Below are positions 1 to 7,476 of a stretch of DNA of 39,159 nucleotides, in pieces; within the stretch, counting starts at the first letter, position 1; each line of letters starts with the position of its first letter. A model generated the notes under the pieces. It was not told the DNA's origin. It saw nothing but the letters and a program-made list of their open reading frames with translations, and did no database searches. Source of the stretch: Candidatus Sulfotelmatobacter sp. (lineage in GTDB: Bacteria > Acidobacteriota > Terriglobia > Terriglobales > Acidobacteriaceae); NCBI GenBank assembly GCA_030041215.1, contig JASHOH010000074.1, positions 1 to 39,159 on the forward strand. The letters are read 5' to 3'. The translations under genes were made by a program, and so were the position numbers.

Positions 1-1113
1 CTTTCCACTGGCACCATGTTCGGCATGCCCCACGACATGGAATGGGAACTTGCTGAAGTCATCTGCGAACGCTTTCCCGTCGAGATGTGCCGTTTCGGCA
101 ACAGCGGGACGGAAGCCACCATGCATGCCATCCGTCTCGCCCGCGCCGCCACGGGCCGCGACAAGATCATCAAGTTCGAGGGCGCATACCACGGTCTGCA
201 TGATTCGGCTCTCGTCAGCGTGAAACCACACGCGCCCGACTACGGAGACATCAACGCGCCGACCTCCGTCAGCGGCGGCCTGGGCGTTCCCAAAGGCGCT
301 CTCGCGAACGTGAAAATTGCTACCTTCAATGATCTCGCCACGGTCGAGCGCCGCTTCAACGAAAGTCCCGGCGAGATCGCGGCGATCATTCTCGAGCCGA
401 TCCTGATGAACGTCGGCTTGTGCCTGCCTCAACCTGGATTCCTCAAAGGCCTGCGCGATCTCGCCTCACAAAACGGCGCGCTGCTGATTTTCGACGAAGT
501 AAAAACCGGCGCAAAGCTCTGCTGGAGTGGCGCCAGCGAATATTTCAACGTGACGCCTGACATGATTTGCCTCGCAAAGTCCATCGGCGGAGGCTTCCCC
601 CTCGCCGCTTTCGGCGCGAGCAAATCCGTTATGGATCTGATCTCACAGCACAAAGTTTTCCACGGCGGCACGTACAACACAAATCCCGTTTCTATGGCAG
701 CGGGACTCGCCACATTCCGCGAAGTTCTCACGCGCGACAATTACGCGCACGTCGACAAGCTCGGCAAGAAGCTCGCCGACGGATATCGCAAGACCATCGC
801 GAAGGTCGGCTTGCAAGCTTACATCGCGCAAGCCGGCGCCAATGGCGCGCTGATGCTCTATCCAAAAGAAATTCGCAACTACCGCGACTGGACCACGATC
901 GACGTCGATCTGTGGCGTCATTATTGGTTCGGCATGGTCAATCGCGGCGTGATGCCTCAGCCCTACTGGTGGGATGAGCAATGGACGATCTCAGTCCAAC
1001 ACACCGAGGCCGACATCGACAAGCACCTGGCCGCATTCGCTGACATCGCTGCATCATTAGCGAAAGCGCAGCAAGAGCGCACCGAACGCGTCCCGGCCGA
1101 AGTCGCGCACTAA
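1..1113 (+). CDS. Class III aminotransferase, glutamate-1-semialdehyde aminomutase-like (5' end cut by window edge)
   Basis: PLP-dependent fold-type I enzyme. The reading frame is open from base 1, so the first 50-odd residues lie outside the window and the ATG at 16 is internal. Visible family marks are the NSGTEA phosphate-binding segment (about 92-117), the AYHG motif, the FDEVKTG segment with the Asp that contacts the PLP ring nitrogen (about 490-510), and the PLP lysine in LAKSIGGGFPLAA (codon 577-579). The overall pattern is closest to glutamate-1-semialdehyde 2,1-aminomutase relatives rather than to GabT. True HemL is a tetrapyrrole enzyme, but the neighbours here are an APC permease, two aldehyde dehydrogenases and two more class III aminotransferases, so a catabolic aminotransferase or mutase acting on an amino acid or amine is more likely (inference). 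Substrate not determined. A hairpin repeat follows the stop codon. Confidence 0.88.
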   Translation, partial: LSTGTMFGMPHDMEWELAEVICERFPVEMCRFGNSGTEATMHAIRLARAATGRDKIIKFEGAYHGLHDSALVSVKPHAPDYGDINAPTSVSGGLGVPKGALANVKIATFNDLATVERRFNESPGEIAAIILEPILMNVGLCLPQPGFLKGLRDLASQNGALLIFDEVKTGAKLCWSGASEYFNVTPDMICLAKSIGGGFPLAAFGASKSVMDLISQHKVFHGGTYNTNPVSMAAGLATFREVLTRDNYAHVDKLGKKLADGYRKTIAKVGLQAYIAQAGANGALMLYPKEIRNYRDWTTIDVDLWRHYWFGMVNRGVMPQPYWWDEQWTISVQHTEADIDKHLAAFADIAASLAKAQQERTERVPAEVAH

Positions 1114-1123
1114 GATCGCGTAG

Positions 1124-1145
1124 GGGCGGACGCATTCGTCCGCCC
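1124..1145. repeat. Palindromic hairpin downstream of the aminotransferase gene
   Basis: A perfect 9-bp stem (GGGCGGACG, loop CATT, CGTCCGCCC) 10 bases after the stop codon of the first gene. No T-run follows on the + strand, so it is not a classical intrinsic terminator. It looks like one of the short intergenic palindromes found throughout this window and might act as a 3' RNA-end stabiliser (inference). Confidence 0.6.
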
Positions 1146-1164
1146 TGAATTGAACATAAAGATT

Positions 1165-1209
1165 ATGATGTTATTCCGAACCGGCCAAAGCCCGGTGAGG
1201 AACCTGCTT
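1165..1209. repeat. 45-bp dispersed repeat, copy 1, just before the permease start
   Basis: Identical over 45 bases to 5827-5871. It contains an imperfect hairpin, ACCGG...CCGGT, followed by GAGGAACCTGCTT. It lies 23 bases upstream of the TTG start of the APC permease gene. An inverted relative with changed but still pairing stem bases is at 10386-10430. It belongs to the same broad family as the GTCATCCTGAGC/GAAGGACCT repeats elsewhere in the window. Confidence 0.85.
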
Positions 1210-1232
1210 CTTCGCTTGGGTCGCAACAGGAA

Positions 1233-2696
1233 TTGTCCACCACCGGCCAACCCGCTCCCCACCTCGTCCGCGCCCTCGGGCGCCGGGACTTAGTCCTGCT
1301 TTTTGTCGTCGCTGTTTTCAATCTGAACGTCGTCCCGTCCATCGCCGCCAACGGTGGGGTAACCATCTGGCTCTGGATCATCTCGCTCCTTCTTTTCTTC
1401 TTCCCGCAAGGCATCGCCGTCATCGAACTCGCCCATCGTTATCCCGGCGAAGGCGGAGTCTACCTCTGGGCCAAAGAAGTTTTCGGCGACTTCCACGGAT
1501 TTCTCTCCGGCTGGTGCTACTGGACGAACAACATGCTCTACGTGCCCACGGTCATGCTGTACTTTGTCGGCGTCTCGGTTTTCGCGCTCGGCCCCGCCCA
1601 CGTCGGTCTGGCCGATAACAAAATTTTCGCGCTCACCACCTCGCTCGCGCTGATGGCGTTGCTGACCATTCTCAACATCGTCGGACTCGGGGTAGGGAAG
1701 TGGGTCAACAATGTGGGAGCGATCGGGACATTCGTGGCCGCAGCGGTTCTCATCGGTTTGGGTATCGTGGTGTGTAGCCGTTTCGGAGCCAACGTCACCG
1801 CCGCCGATTTCAAAATTCCTGCGAACCCGCGGTTCGTTCTCAATTCTTTCGGCGTAATTTGCTTCGGCTTGGTTGGGCTCGAACTCGCCTCCGTGATGGG
1901 CGACGAAATCAAAGACCCGCGCCGAACGCTTCCCGGCGCGGTGGCCTGGGGCGGTCTGCTTTCCGGCGCGCTGTACGTCGGCGCCACGCTAACAATCCTG
2001 ATCGCGATCGGAAAAAACGTGAACGTGCTTCAGGGCATCGTGCAGGCCGTCAGCCACATGGCGGCTCGCGTGAACCTCACATGGATCACTGTACCTTTCG
2101 CGTTGATGCTGAGCCTTTCGATCGCCGGCATCGGCTCTGCGTGGATGGGCGGCTGCGCCCGCATCCCTTTTGTGGCCGGCCTCGATTCCTATATGCCCCC
2201 ATGGCTCGGCAATATTCATCGGCGCTACTCGACGCCTTACGCGGCCCTGATTGTTCAGGGAATCGTTTCCGCTGGACTCGTAATTCTGAATTTTGCGGGC
2301 GCAGGCGTGCAGGAAACATTTCAAAAACTGCTCTCGCTTGCAGTCGTTTTGCAACTTGTCCCGTTCGTTTACATGTTCGCCGCGCTCTTGCGATTTTCAA
2401 TCACTGAATCTGTCCCTCGCGGCCAGTACGGCCGCCCCATGATGTTTTTTTCGGGTGCGTGCGGATTGCTCACCACAACGCTCGGCATTGCACTCGTATT
2501 TTTTCCGGCGCAGCAGATCACGTCGCTTTGGCTGTATGAGCTGTGGATGTTCGGTGGCACATTATTTTTTGTCGGCCTCGCCGCCTTTTTCTTTTTTGTC
2601 TACGGTCGGCGCAAGTCAGCTGAGCGAAACGCACGAGAGATAAACCACGTGGGAACAGCCACCCTCGGCTGTCCTGCGAGCGAAGCTCGCAAGTAG
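1233..2696 (+). CDS. APC superfamily amino acid/amine permease
   Basis: An integral inner-membrane transporter of 487 residues with about 12 hydrophobic segments, the normal size for the family. The N-terminal RYPGEGGVYLWAKEVFGDFHG segment (around residues 70-90, first cytoplasmic loop) is characteristic of APC permeases for amino acids and polyamines. The start is a TTG preceded only by a weak purine tract (CAACAGGAA); no ATG gives the conserved N-terminus. The gene lies between aminotransferase and aldehyde dehydrogenase genes on the same strand, so uptake of the amine or amino acid degraded by this cluster is the likely job (inference). The last 15 or so codons (2652-2690) fall in two dispersed palindromes, so the C-terminal tail is repeat-encoded and probably not ancestral. 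Exact substrate cannot be read from the sequence. Confidence 0.9.
   Translation: MSTTGQPAPHLVRALGRRDLVLLFVVAVFNLNVVPSIAANGGVTIWLWIISLLLFFFPQGIAVIELAHRYPGEGGVYLWAKEVFGDFHGFLSGWCYWTNNMLYVPTVMLYFVGVSVFALGPAHVGLADNKIFALTTSLALMALLTILNIVGLGVGKWVNNVGAIGTFVAAAVLIGLGIVVCSRFGANVTAADFKIPANPRFVLNSFGVICFGLVGLELASVMGDEIKDPRRTLPGAVAWGGLLSGALYVGATLTILIAIGKNVNVLQGIVQAVSHMAARVNLTWITVPFALMLSLSIAGIGSAWMGGCARIPFVAGLDSYMPPWLGNIHRRYSTPYAALIVQGIVSAGLVILNFAGAGVQETFQKLLSLAVVLQLVPFVYMFAALLRFSITESVPRGQYGRPMMFFSGACGLLTTTLGIALVFFPAQQITSLWLYELWMFGGTLFFVGLAAFFFFVYGRRKSAERNAREINHVGTATLGCPASEARK
2652..2690. repeat. Two adjacent palindromes forming the 3' end of the permease gene
   Basis: GGAACAGCC...GGCTGTCC (2652-2674) is followed by GCGAGC-GAA-GCTCGC (2676-2690). 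The first is a relative of the palindrome at 21672-21693 (GGACAGCCG...CGGCTGTCC). Both lie inside the permease reading frame, whose stop codon follows 4 bases later. Confidence 0.7.
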
Positions 2697-2716
2697 CTTG
2701 AAAAGATTCGTATCAG

Positions 2717-2736
2717 GGCACGGCTTCAGCCGTGCC
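2717..2736. repeat. Palindromic repeat GGCACGGC-TTCA-GCCGTGCC
   Basis: A perfect 8-bp stem with TTCA loop between the permease and aldehyde dehydrogenase genes. A second copy at 19447-19466 has the stem change G:C to A:T on both arms with the loop unchanged, as expected if the structure and not the sequence is maintained. A shorter GGGCTTTAGCCC palindrome follows at about 2761. Confidence 0.75.
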
Positions 2737-2788
2737 AAAAATGGCGAGATAGAAGAACAGGGGCTTTAGCCCGGTGCAGGAGGACACA

Positions 2789-4270
2789 ATGCCCGCTGGG
2801 GTAACAACCGACATCAAAACTTATCAGATCTTCATCAACGGCGAATGGGTCAACAACGAATCGGGTAAGACGTTTCCCGTCTACGATCCCTCCACTGAAG
2901 AAGTCATCGCCCAGGTTCCCGACTGCGGTCAGGAAGACGTAAACAAAGCCGTCGCCGCCGCCAAAGCTGCATTCGAAGATGGCCCATGGGCAACTACGAC
3001 CGCGCAGGAACGTGGCCGCATTCTCTTTCGCCTCTCCGAAAAAATCCGCGCCAACTCCGCCGCGCTCGCTGAACTTGAGTGCCGCAACACGGGCAAACCC
3101 ATCGTAGAAGCCGAATTCGACATCAATGACGCCGTAACTTGCTTCGAATATTACGGCGGCCTCGCCACGAAAGTCCTTGGCTACGTGAATCCCGTCCCCG
3201 ACAATGCAATGTCCCTTGCCCTCAAAGAGCCGGTCGGCGTCGCCGGACAAATCATTCCCTGGAACTATCCACTCCTGATGGCCGCATGGAAGCTCGCGCC
3301 GGCCATCGCCGCCGGGTGTACCTGCGTTCTCAAGCCCGCTGAGCAAACTCCCCTCACCGCGCTCGAATTCGCAAAATATTTTACAGATTGTGGGCTTCCC
3401 GCCGGTGTCGTTAACATCGTCACTGGCTTCGGCGAAACGGCAGGCGCTCCCATAGTGCAGCATCCCGACGTAAACAAAATCGCCTTCACCGGTAGCGCTG
3501 CAGTCGGCAAAATCATTGTTAAGCAAGCTGCCGACACAGTGAAGCGCGTCACCCTCGAACTGGGCGGCAAGTCTCCCAACATCTTTTTCGCCGATGCCGA
3601 TTTCGAAGCCGCCATCGATGGAGCGCTCTTCGGGGTCTTCATCAATCAAGGCGAAGTCTGCTCCGCCGGCAGCCGCATCCTGGTTCAGAAATCGATCTAC
3701 AAAAATTTCGTTGAAGCGATGACGGAGAAAGCCAAGAAAATCAAGCTCGGTCCTCCACTTGATCGCGAAACCAAGATGGGCCCACTCGTGAGCAAGGAAC
3801 AATACGATCGTGTCAACGAATATCTCGCGCTCGGCAAGAAAGAAGCCAAACTCGCTTCGGGCGGCAGGCGACCGGAAAAGATTGCCAGAGGCTACTACGT
3901 TCAGCCGACAATCTTCTATGACGTCGACAATTCCGCACGCATCGCCCGCGAAGAAATTTTCGGGCCTGTCGCGGCCGTCATTCCGTTCGACGACGAAAAA
4001 GACGCGCTGAAAATCGCCAATGATTCTCCCTACGGCCTAGCCGCAGCCGTCTGGACGCGCGACATCTTCAAAGCCATGCGTACGGTGAAGGCGCTGCGAG
4101 CCGGAATCGTCTGGGTTAATCACATGCAGCCAACATATGTTGAGGCTCCCTGGGGTGGCTACAAGCAGTCCGGCTTTGGCCGCGAACTCGGCCCCTGGGG
4201 CATCGAAGAATATCTTGAAACGAAGCAGGTGTATATCAATTTGAACGAAACGCCGATCGGCTGGTACTGA
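2789..4270 (+). CDS. Aldehyde dehydrogenase, betaine-/aminoaldehyde dehydrogenase type
   Basis: An NAD(P)-dependent ALDH of 493 residues, standard family length, oxidising an aldehyde to a carboxylate in the cytoplasm. The catalytic base is in LELGGKSPN (Glu257) and the nucleophile in QGEVCSAGSR (Cys291). The latter segment resembles BetB/GbsA and gamma-aminobutyraldehyde dehydrogenases. PWNYPLLMAAWK and FTGS segments for cofactor binding are present. The ATG at 2789 has an AGGAGG Shine-Dalgarno 5 bases upstream, which favours it over the in-frame GTG at 2774. Next to a GabT-type aminotransferase, 4-aminobutanal oxidation to GABA in polyamine breakdown is a reasonable role (inference); betaine aldehyde is the main alternative. 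A 358-codon open frame on the opposite strand is treated as an artefact. Confidence 0.92.
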   Translation: MPAGVTTDIKTYQIFINGEWVNNESGKTFPVYDPSTEEVIAQVPDCGQEDVNKAVAAAKAAFEDGPWATTTAQERGRILFRLSEKIRANSAALAELECRNTGKPIVEAEFDINDAVTCFEYYGGLATKVLGYVNPVPDNAMSLALKEPVGVAGQIIPWNYPLLMAAWKLAPAIAAGCTCVLKPAEQTPLTALEFAKYFTDCGLPAGVVNIVTGFGETAGAPIVQHPDVNKIAFTGSAAVGKIIVKQAADTVKRVTLELGGKSPNIFFADADFEAAIDGALFGVFINQGEVCSAGSRILVQKSIYKNFVEAMTEKAKKIKLGPPLDRETKMGPLVSKEQYDRVNEYLALGKKEAKLASGGRRPEKIARGYYVQPTIFYDVDNSARIAREEIFGPVAAVIPFDDEKDALKIANDSPYGLAAAVWTRDIFKAMRTVKALRAGIVWVNHMQPTYVEAPWGGYKQSGFGRELGPWGIEEYLETKQVYINLNETPIGWY

Positions 4271-4308
4271 AAAGCGTTGCCGGTACCCAGTTGCCAGCAA
4301 AACCGATT

Positions 4309-4334
4309 GTCATCCTGAGCGAAGCGAAGGACCT
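4309..4334. repeat. Dispersed GTCATCCTGAGC...GAAGGACCT repeat
   Basis: A short copy of the intergenic repeat family seen many times in the window (for example near 10863, 18079 and 30543). It lies in the 136-base gap between the ALDH and GabT-type genes. No gene is seen in this gap. Confidence 0.7.
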
Positions 4335-4406
4335 ATGCATTTTGCCCAACTCTGAAGGGTAACGGGCCAACGCCCGACGACTAATGACTAACGACGGAAC
4401 ATTGGA

Positions 4407-5768
4407 ATGAGTACGATCCGAATTAAGACGCCCATCCCCGGCCCCAACTCCCGCGCACTTTCCGCCCGCCGCGCGCAAGCCGTTCCCCGCGGTCTGTCCC
4501 ATGCGACGCCCATTTACGTCGCCAAAGCCGAAGACGCCTGGCTTGAAGACGTCGACGGCAACCGCTACATCGACTTCGCGGGCGGCATCGGTTGCCTCAA
4601 CGTCGGGCATCGTCAACCGCCCGTCATTGCTGCTATTCAAGAGCAGCTCGACAAATATCTGCACACTTGCGTCCAGGTCACGCCGTACGAGGGCTACATC
4701 TGTCTCGCGGAGCGCTTGAACGAAGTCACTCCTGGCAAATTCCCGAAGAAGACTCTGTTCGTCAATAGCGGTGCGGAGGCCGTCGAAAACGCCGTCAAGA
4801 TCGCACGCGCTTATACCAAGCGTCCCGCCATCATCGCCTTCGAAGACGCCTTCCACGGCCGCACCATGATGACTCTCGCGCTCACCAGCAAAACTCATCC
4901 TTACAAAGCGGGATTCGCTCCGTTCCCGAGCGATGTTTACCGAGTCCCATTTGCCTATTGCTATCGCTGCTCATACAACCTGAAGTATCCCGAGTGCGAT
5001 CTCTACTGCGCGCGCCATCTCGAAGACACGTTCAAGCGCGTCGTCGCCAACGAAGAAGTCGCGGCCGTAATCGCTGAGCCGGTTCTCGGCGAAGGCGGAT
5101 TCGTCGCTCCGCCGCCCGACTATTTCAAAGTGCTCGTCGATCTCTGCCACAAGCATGGGATTTTGTTCATCGCCGACGAAGTTCAATCCGGTTTTGGACG
5201 CACGGGCGCGCTCTTTGCCAGCCAACGCTACGGCATCGAGCCAGATATCCTTGTTACCGCAAAATCTCTCGGTGGAGGACTGCCGCTGGCCGCTGTTACA
5301 GGCCACGCCGAAATCATGGATGCGCCCAGCGCTGGCGGCCTAGGCGGCACGTTCGCGGGTAATCCGTTATCGTGTGCCGCTGCGCTCGCCGTTCTTGATT
5401 TGTTTGAAAACACAAACTTGTTAGTCCGCGCCAACGAACTCGGCGACCGCTTCCAACGCCGCGCCCGCGAATGGCAGCGGCGTTGGCCGATCATCGGCGA
5501 CGTGCGTGGTCTCGGTGGCATGCAAGCAATTGAACTGGTCAAGTCGCAAGAGACAAAAATTCCCGCGGGAGATGAAACCAAGGAGATCGCGCAGTACTGC
5601 TACGAACACGGCCTGATCACGATTACTGCGGGTTCGTACTCCAATGTGATTCGAATTCTCGTCCCTCTTGTCGCGACGAACGAACAAATGGACGAAGGCC
5701 TCGACGTACTCGAAGCGGCATTGGCCTTAGTCTGTGACAAGAAGAGCGCGGTCGCGCAGTTGGTGTGA
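4407..5768 (+). CDS. gabT: Class III aminotransferase, 4-aminobutyrate aminotransferase (GabT) type
   Basis: A PLP enzyme of 453 residues that probably transfers the omega-amino group of GABA or a similar omega-amino acid to a 2-oxo acid. Seen: the NSGAEAVENA phosphate-binding segment, FHGRT, IADEVQSGFGRTG with the PLP Asp, and the PLP lysine Lys286 in TAKSLGGGLPLAA. Unusual is a four-cysteine motif, Cys185, Cys188, Cys197 and Cys201 (C-x2-C-x8-C-x3-C), in the segment before the conserved EP motif. Some GABA aminotransferases carry a subunit-bridging iron-sulfur cluster bound by cysteines; four clustered Cys here suggest metal or Fe-S binding (inference). The ATG at 4407 follows a short TTGGA purine tract. 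The ALDH upstream and semialdehyde dehydrogenase downstream fit an omega-amino acid catabolic route. Exact substrate uncertain. Confidence 0.88.
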   Translation: MSTIRIKTPIPGPNSRALSARRAQAVPRGLSHATPIYVAKAEDAWLEDVDGNRYIDFAGGIGCLNVGHRQPPVIAAIQEQLDKYLHTCVQVTPYEGYICLAERLNEVTPGKFPKKTLFVNSGAEAVENAVKIARAYTKRPAIIAFEDAFHGRTMMTLALTSKTHPYKAGFAPFPSDVYRVPFAYCYRCSYNLKYPECDLYCARHLEDTFKRVVANEEVAAVIAEPVLGEGGFVAPPPDYFKVLVDLCHKHGILFIADEVQSGFGRTGALFASQRYGIEPDILVTAKSLGGGLPLAAVTGHAEIMDAPSAGGLGGTFAGNPLSCAAALAVLDLFENTNLLVRANELGDRFQRRAREWQRRWPIIGDVRGLGGMQAIELVKSQETKIPAGDETKEIAQYCYEHGLITITAGSYSNVIRILVPLVATNEQMDEGLDVLEAALALVCDKKSAVAQLV

Positions 5769-5826
5769 CGATGGTCTTTTGTTTTTGGGTGGCGCAGCGC
5801 CTCAGAGCTGTGGTTACGCCCATTAA

Positions 5827-5871
5827 ATGATGTTATTCCGAACCGGCCAAAGCCCGGTGAGGAACCTGCTT
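5827..5871. repeat. 45-bp dispersed repeat, copy 2, just before the mmsA-type start
   Basis: Identical to 1165-1209. It ends 20 bases before the ATG at 5892, almost the same placement relative to a start codon as copy 1. The rest of the 5769-5891 gap holds a diverged GGCGCAGCGCC repeat and no gene. Confidence 0.85.
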
Positions 5872-5891
5872 TCTTGCTTGCGAGGAACAAT

Positions 5892-7382
5892 ATGTCAGTA
5901 GCCGCCCCACCCATCACGAAGCTACCCAATTACATCAATGGCCAATGGACCGACTCGCGCGCCACCGAATGGCGTGATGTCACCAACCCCGCCACCGGCG
6001 AAGCGTTAGCCCAAATCCCGCTAGCCGACGCGAACGAAATCAATCAAGCTGTCGAAGCCGCCGCGGCCGCGTTTCCCGAATGGCGTCGCACTCCCCCCGA
6101 AGACCGCATCCAGCCCCTGTTCAAGCTGAAGATGCTGCTCGAAGAACATCTCGACTCGATCGCCCGCATCATCACGCAGGAAAACGGCAAGACCCTCGCC
6201 GAAGCCAAGGCCGAAATGCGCCGTGCCATCGAGAACGTCGAAGTCGCCTGCGGCATCCCTACGATGATGCAGGGCTACAATCTCGAAGACGTCGCCCGTG
6301 GCATCGACGAATTCATGATCCGCCAGCCGCTCGGCGTTGTCGCCGCGATCACTCCGTTTAATTTCCCGGGCATGATTCCGTTCTGGTTTCTGCCCTACGC
6401 CATCGCGACCGGCAACACCTTCGTTCTGAAACCCAGCGAGCGAGTTCCTCTCACTATGCGCTATGCCTTCGAGCTGCTGGAACAAACGGGAATTCCGAAA
6501 GGCGTCGTCAACCTGATCAACGGCAGCAAAGCCGCTGTCGACGCCCTTCTCGACCATCCCAAAATTCGCGCCATCAGTTTTGTCGGATCAACTCCCGTGG
6601 CAAAATACGTCTACGCCCGAGCCGCCGCCAACGGCAAGCGCGCGCAATGCCAGGGCGGAGCCAAGAATCACGTCATCATTCTTCCCGACGCCGACATGTC
6701 CATGGCCACACAGATCATCAGCGACAGCGCTTTTGGATGCGCCGGCCAGCGCTGCCTCGCCGTCTCGGTTGCTGTAACCGTCGGCGAAGCGCAGAAAACA
6801 TTTCGCGATTCGATCGCCGACGCTGCCTCAAGACTCAAAGTTGGCAACGGACTCGATGAAGGCGTGCAGATGGGCCCGGTCATCACGCCGCAAAGCAAAG
6901 ACCGCGTCGAATCATTGATTGGGCTGGGTGAAAAGCAGGGAGCGAAAGTTCTGCTCGATGGCCGCGGAACGAAGATTTCAAAATACGAAAAGGGGAACTT
7001 CGTCAACCCGACAATCCTCGACGGCGTTCCTGCATCAAGCGAGCTCACCGATACTGAGATCTTCGGTCCCGTCCTGAGCCTCGTCCATGCCAACACTCTC
7101 GACGAAGGCCTCGCCTTCCTTGAGCGCAGCGCCTACGGCAATCAGGCATCTTTATTTACATCGAGCGGATCAGCCGCACGCCGCTTCCGCTACGAAGCTC
7201 CCGCGGGCAACATCGGCATCAACATCGGAGTCGCCGCTCCCATGGCCTATTTTCCCTTTAGCGGATGGAAGAACAGCTTTTTCGGCGATCTTCACGGCCA
7301 GGGCCGCGACTCGATCGAGTTCTACACGGATAAGAAGGTTGTCGTCGAACGCTGGGCGAAGGAACACTCGCGCAAATTCTGA
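5892..7382 (+). CDS. mmsA: CoA-acylating methylmalonate/malonate-semialdehyde dehydrogenase
   Basis: An ALDH-superfamily enzyme of 496 residues. Members oxidise (methyl)malonate semialdehyde to propionyl- or acetyl-CoA with NAD and CoA. Distinctive for this subfamily are CQGGAKNH in place of the usual ELGGK (the general-base Glu is absent, as in acylating MMSDH) and the nucleophile Cys288 in [10 protein letters not shown]. The NPATGE and [10 protein letters not shown] segments also fit. The ATG at 5892 has GAGGA 5 bases upstream; the in-frame TTG at 5874 sits at the edge of the dispersed repeat and is rejected. In this cluster it would finish the breakdown of beta-alanine, 3-aminoisobutyrate, valine or inositol products. 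With aminotransferases on both sides, a beta-alanine-like route is favoured (inference). Confidence 0.92.
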   Translation: MSVAAPPITKLPNYINGQWTDSRATEWRDVTNPATGEALAQIPLADANEINQAVEAAAAAFPEWRRTPPEDRIQPLFKLKMLLEEHLDSIARIITQENGKTLAEAKAEMRRAIENVEVACGIPTMMQGYNLEDVARGIDEFMIRQPLGVVAAITPFNFPGMIPFWFLPYAIATGNTFVLKPSERVPLTMRYAFELLEQTGIPKGVVNLINGSKAAVDALLDHPKIRAISFVGSTPVAKYVYARAAANGKRAQCQGGAKNHVIILPDADMSMATQIISDSAFGCAGQRCLAVSVAVTVGEAQKTFRDSIADAASRLKVGNGLDEGVQMGPVITPQSKDRVESLIGLGEKQGAKVLLDGRGTKISKYEKGNFVNPTILDGVPASSELTDTEIFGPVLSLVHANTLDEGLAFLERSAYGNQASLFTSSGSAARRFRYEAPAGNIGINIGVAAPMAYFPFSGWKNSFFGDLHGQGRDSIEFYTDKKVVVERWAKEHSRKF

Positions 7383-7457
7383 TTTACCCTGTATACCTCT
7401 GCGCCCTCCGTGTTTAAAGCTTTTCAACACAGGAAACACAGAGGAACACAGGGTAAA
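7383..7457. repeat. Long imperfect inverted repeat between mmsA and the next aminotransferase
   Basis: Arms 7383-7414 and 7426-7457 pair at 25 of 32 positions by my count around an 11-base loop. The arms contain the CCTCTG..CTCCGTGTT / AACACAGGAAACACAGAGG motif; a related CTCTGTGCCTCTGTGG string occurs at about 20733-20754. It fills nearly all of the gap and may be a bidirectional processing or termination signal (inference). Confidence 0.7.
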
Positions 7458-7476
7458 CCGACGAGGAAACAAATTG

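Noticed and set aside
2726-3802. 358-codon open frame on the - strand opposite the aldehyde dehydrogenase
   Set aside because: Antisense to a gene with clear catalytic motifs; composition is the mirror of its codon use.
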